From Bacteroidales bacterium UBA4459 (lineage in GTDB: Bacteria > Bacteroidota > Bacteroidia > Bacteroidales > F082), in assembly GCA_002389465.1 (NCBI GenBank), contig DGOT01000208.1, forward strand, positions 1 to 14,183: a stretch of DNA of 14,183 nt, in the 5' to 3' direction. A program made the translations under genes and the position numbers. This document shows, piece after piece, positions 14,132 to 14,183 of this stretch. Below the pieces are notes generated by a model. That model was not told where the DNA came from, ran no database searches, and saw only the letters and a program-made list of their open reading frames with translations. The stretch's first letter is position 1, and each line of letters begins with the position of its first letter.

Positions 14132-14183
14132 AACCCCAAACTCAAAACCCCTAACTCACAACTCATAACCCATAACTCATAAC
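14132..14183. repeat. Heptanucleotide tandem array, consensus AACYCAT, running off the window edge
   Basis: Seven head-to-tail 7-base units keep exact phase: AACCCCA, AACTCAA, AACCCCT, AACTCAC, AACTCAT, AACCCAT and AACTCAT, followed by AAC at the last three bases. Every unit begins AAC; position 4 alternates C/T and position 5 is always C. A more distant unit AACCCCT at 14119-14125 is out of phase by one base. The array lies 35 bases upstream of the ugd start codon and continues past the window, so its full length is unknown. Confidence 0.85.

Noticed and set aside
14132..14183. Possible CRISPR array
   Set aside because: The repeat units are 7 bases long with no spacers between them and no cas genes nearby; it is a simple tandem repeat.

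Overview
The window reads as chromosomal DNA from a member of the Bacteroidota, most likely a Bacteroidales/Marinilabiliales-type organism. The evidence is a type IX secretion (T9SS) cargo C-terminal signal at the left edge, a PorD-like (DUF4835) protein, a Bacteroidota-style omega subunit beside BamD, and repeated promoter elements of the Bacteroidota form TAnnTTTG. Shine-Dalgarno sequences are mostly weak or absent. No rRNA, tRNA, insertion sequence, phage gene or CRISPR array was seen, and coding density is high; the longest gap without a gene is 264 bases.

Left part (1-2935). The end of a secreted T9SS cargo protein (+) converges on an unidentified seven-helix membrane protein (-). Next is an alpha-oxoamine synthase-family PLP enzyme (-), which could be a serine palmitoyltransferase, a cysteate acyltransferase for sulfonolipids, or a related enzyme. 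It has its own rho-independent terminator and its own promoter element. The gap between the two minus-strand genes carries a short degenerate heptanucleotide array and a 10-base direct repeat.

Middle part (3200-9161, +). A compact run encodes bamD (outer-membrane assembly lipoprotein), rpoZ (RNA polymerase omega), coaBC (two steps of coenzyme A synthesis), a PorD-like T9SS protein and recN (DNA repair). Gaps are 12, 8, -1 and 50 bases. fabI (enoyl-ACP reductase) follows with its own promoter element and ends in a strong hairpin terminator. CoaBC departs from the classical decarboxylase motifs at three places, including Ser where the E. coli enzyme has its catalytic Cys158.

Right part (9177-14096, -). 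Read in transcription order this is ugd, a UDP-glucuronate decarboxylase (uxs), rfbD and pgcA. The last three genes overlap by 4 and 8 bases. Ugd and Uxs convert UDP-glucose to UDP-glucuronate and UDP-xylose, PgcA interconverts glucose-6-P and glucose-1-P, and RfbD performs the last step to dTDP-rhamnose, although rfbA, rfbB and rfbC are not in the window. Together they supply sugar nucleotides for surface polysaccharide. Just upstream of ugd, running off the window edge, is a clean tandem array of heptanucleotides (AACYCAT-like).

Most of the content is conserved housekeeping. I did not find a clear new defence or mobile system. The points most worth following up are the two heptanucleotide arrays, the altered CoaC motifs, the substrate of the PLP enzyme, and two genes whose promoter -7 element lies only 4 bases before the start codon, suggesting leaderless mRNAs.
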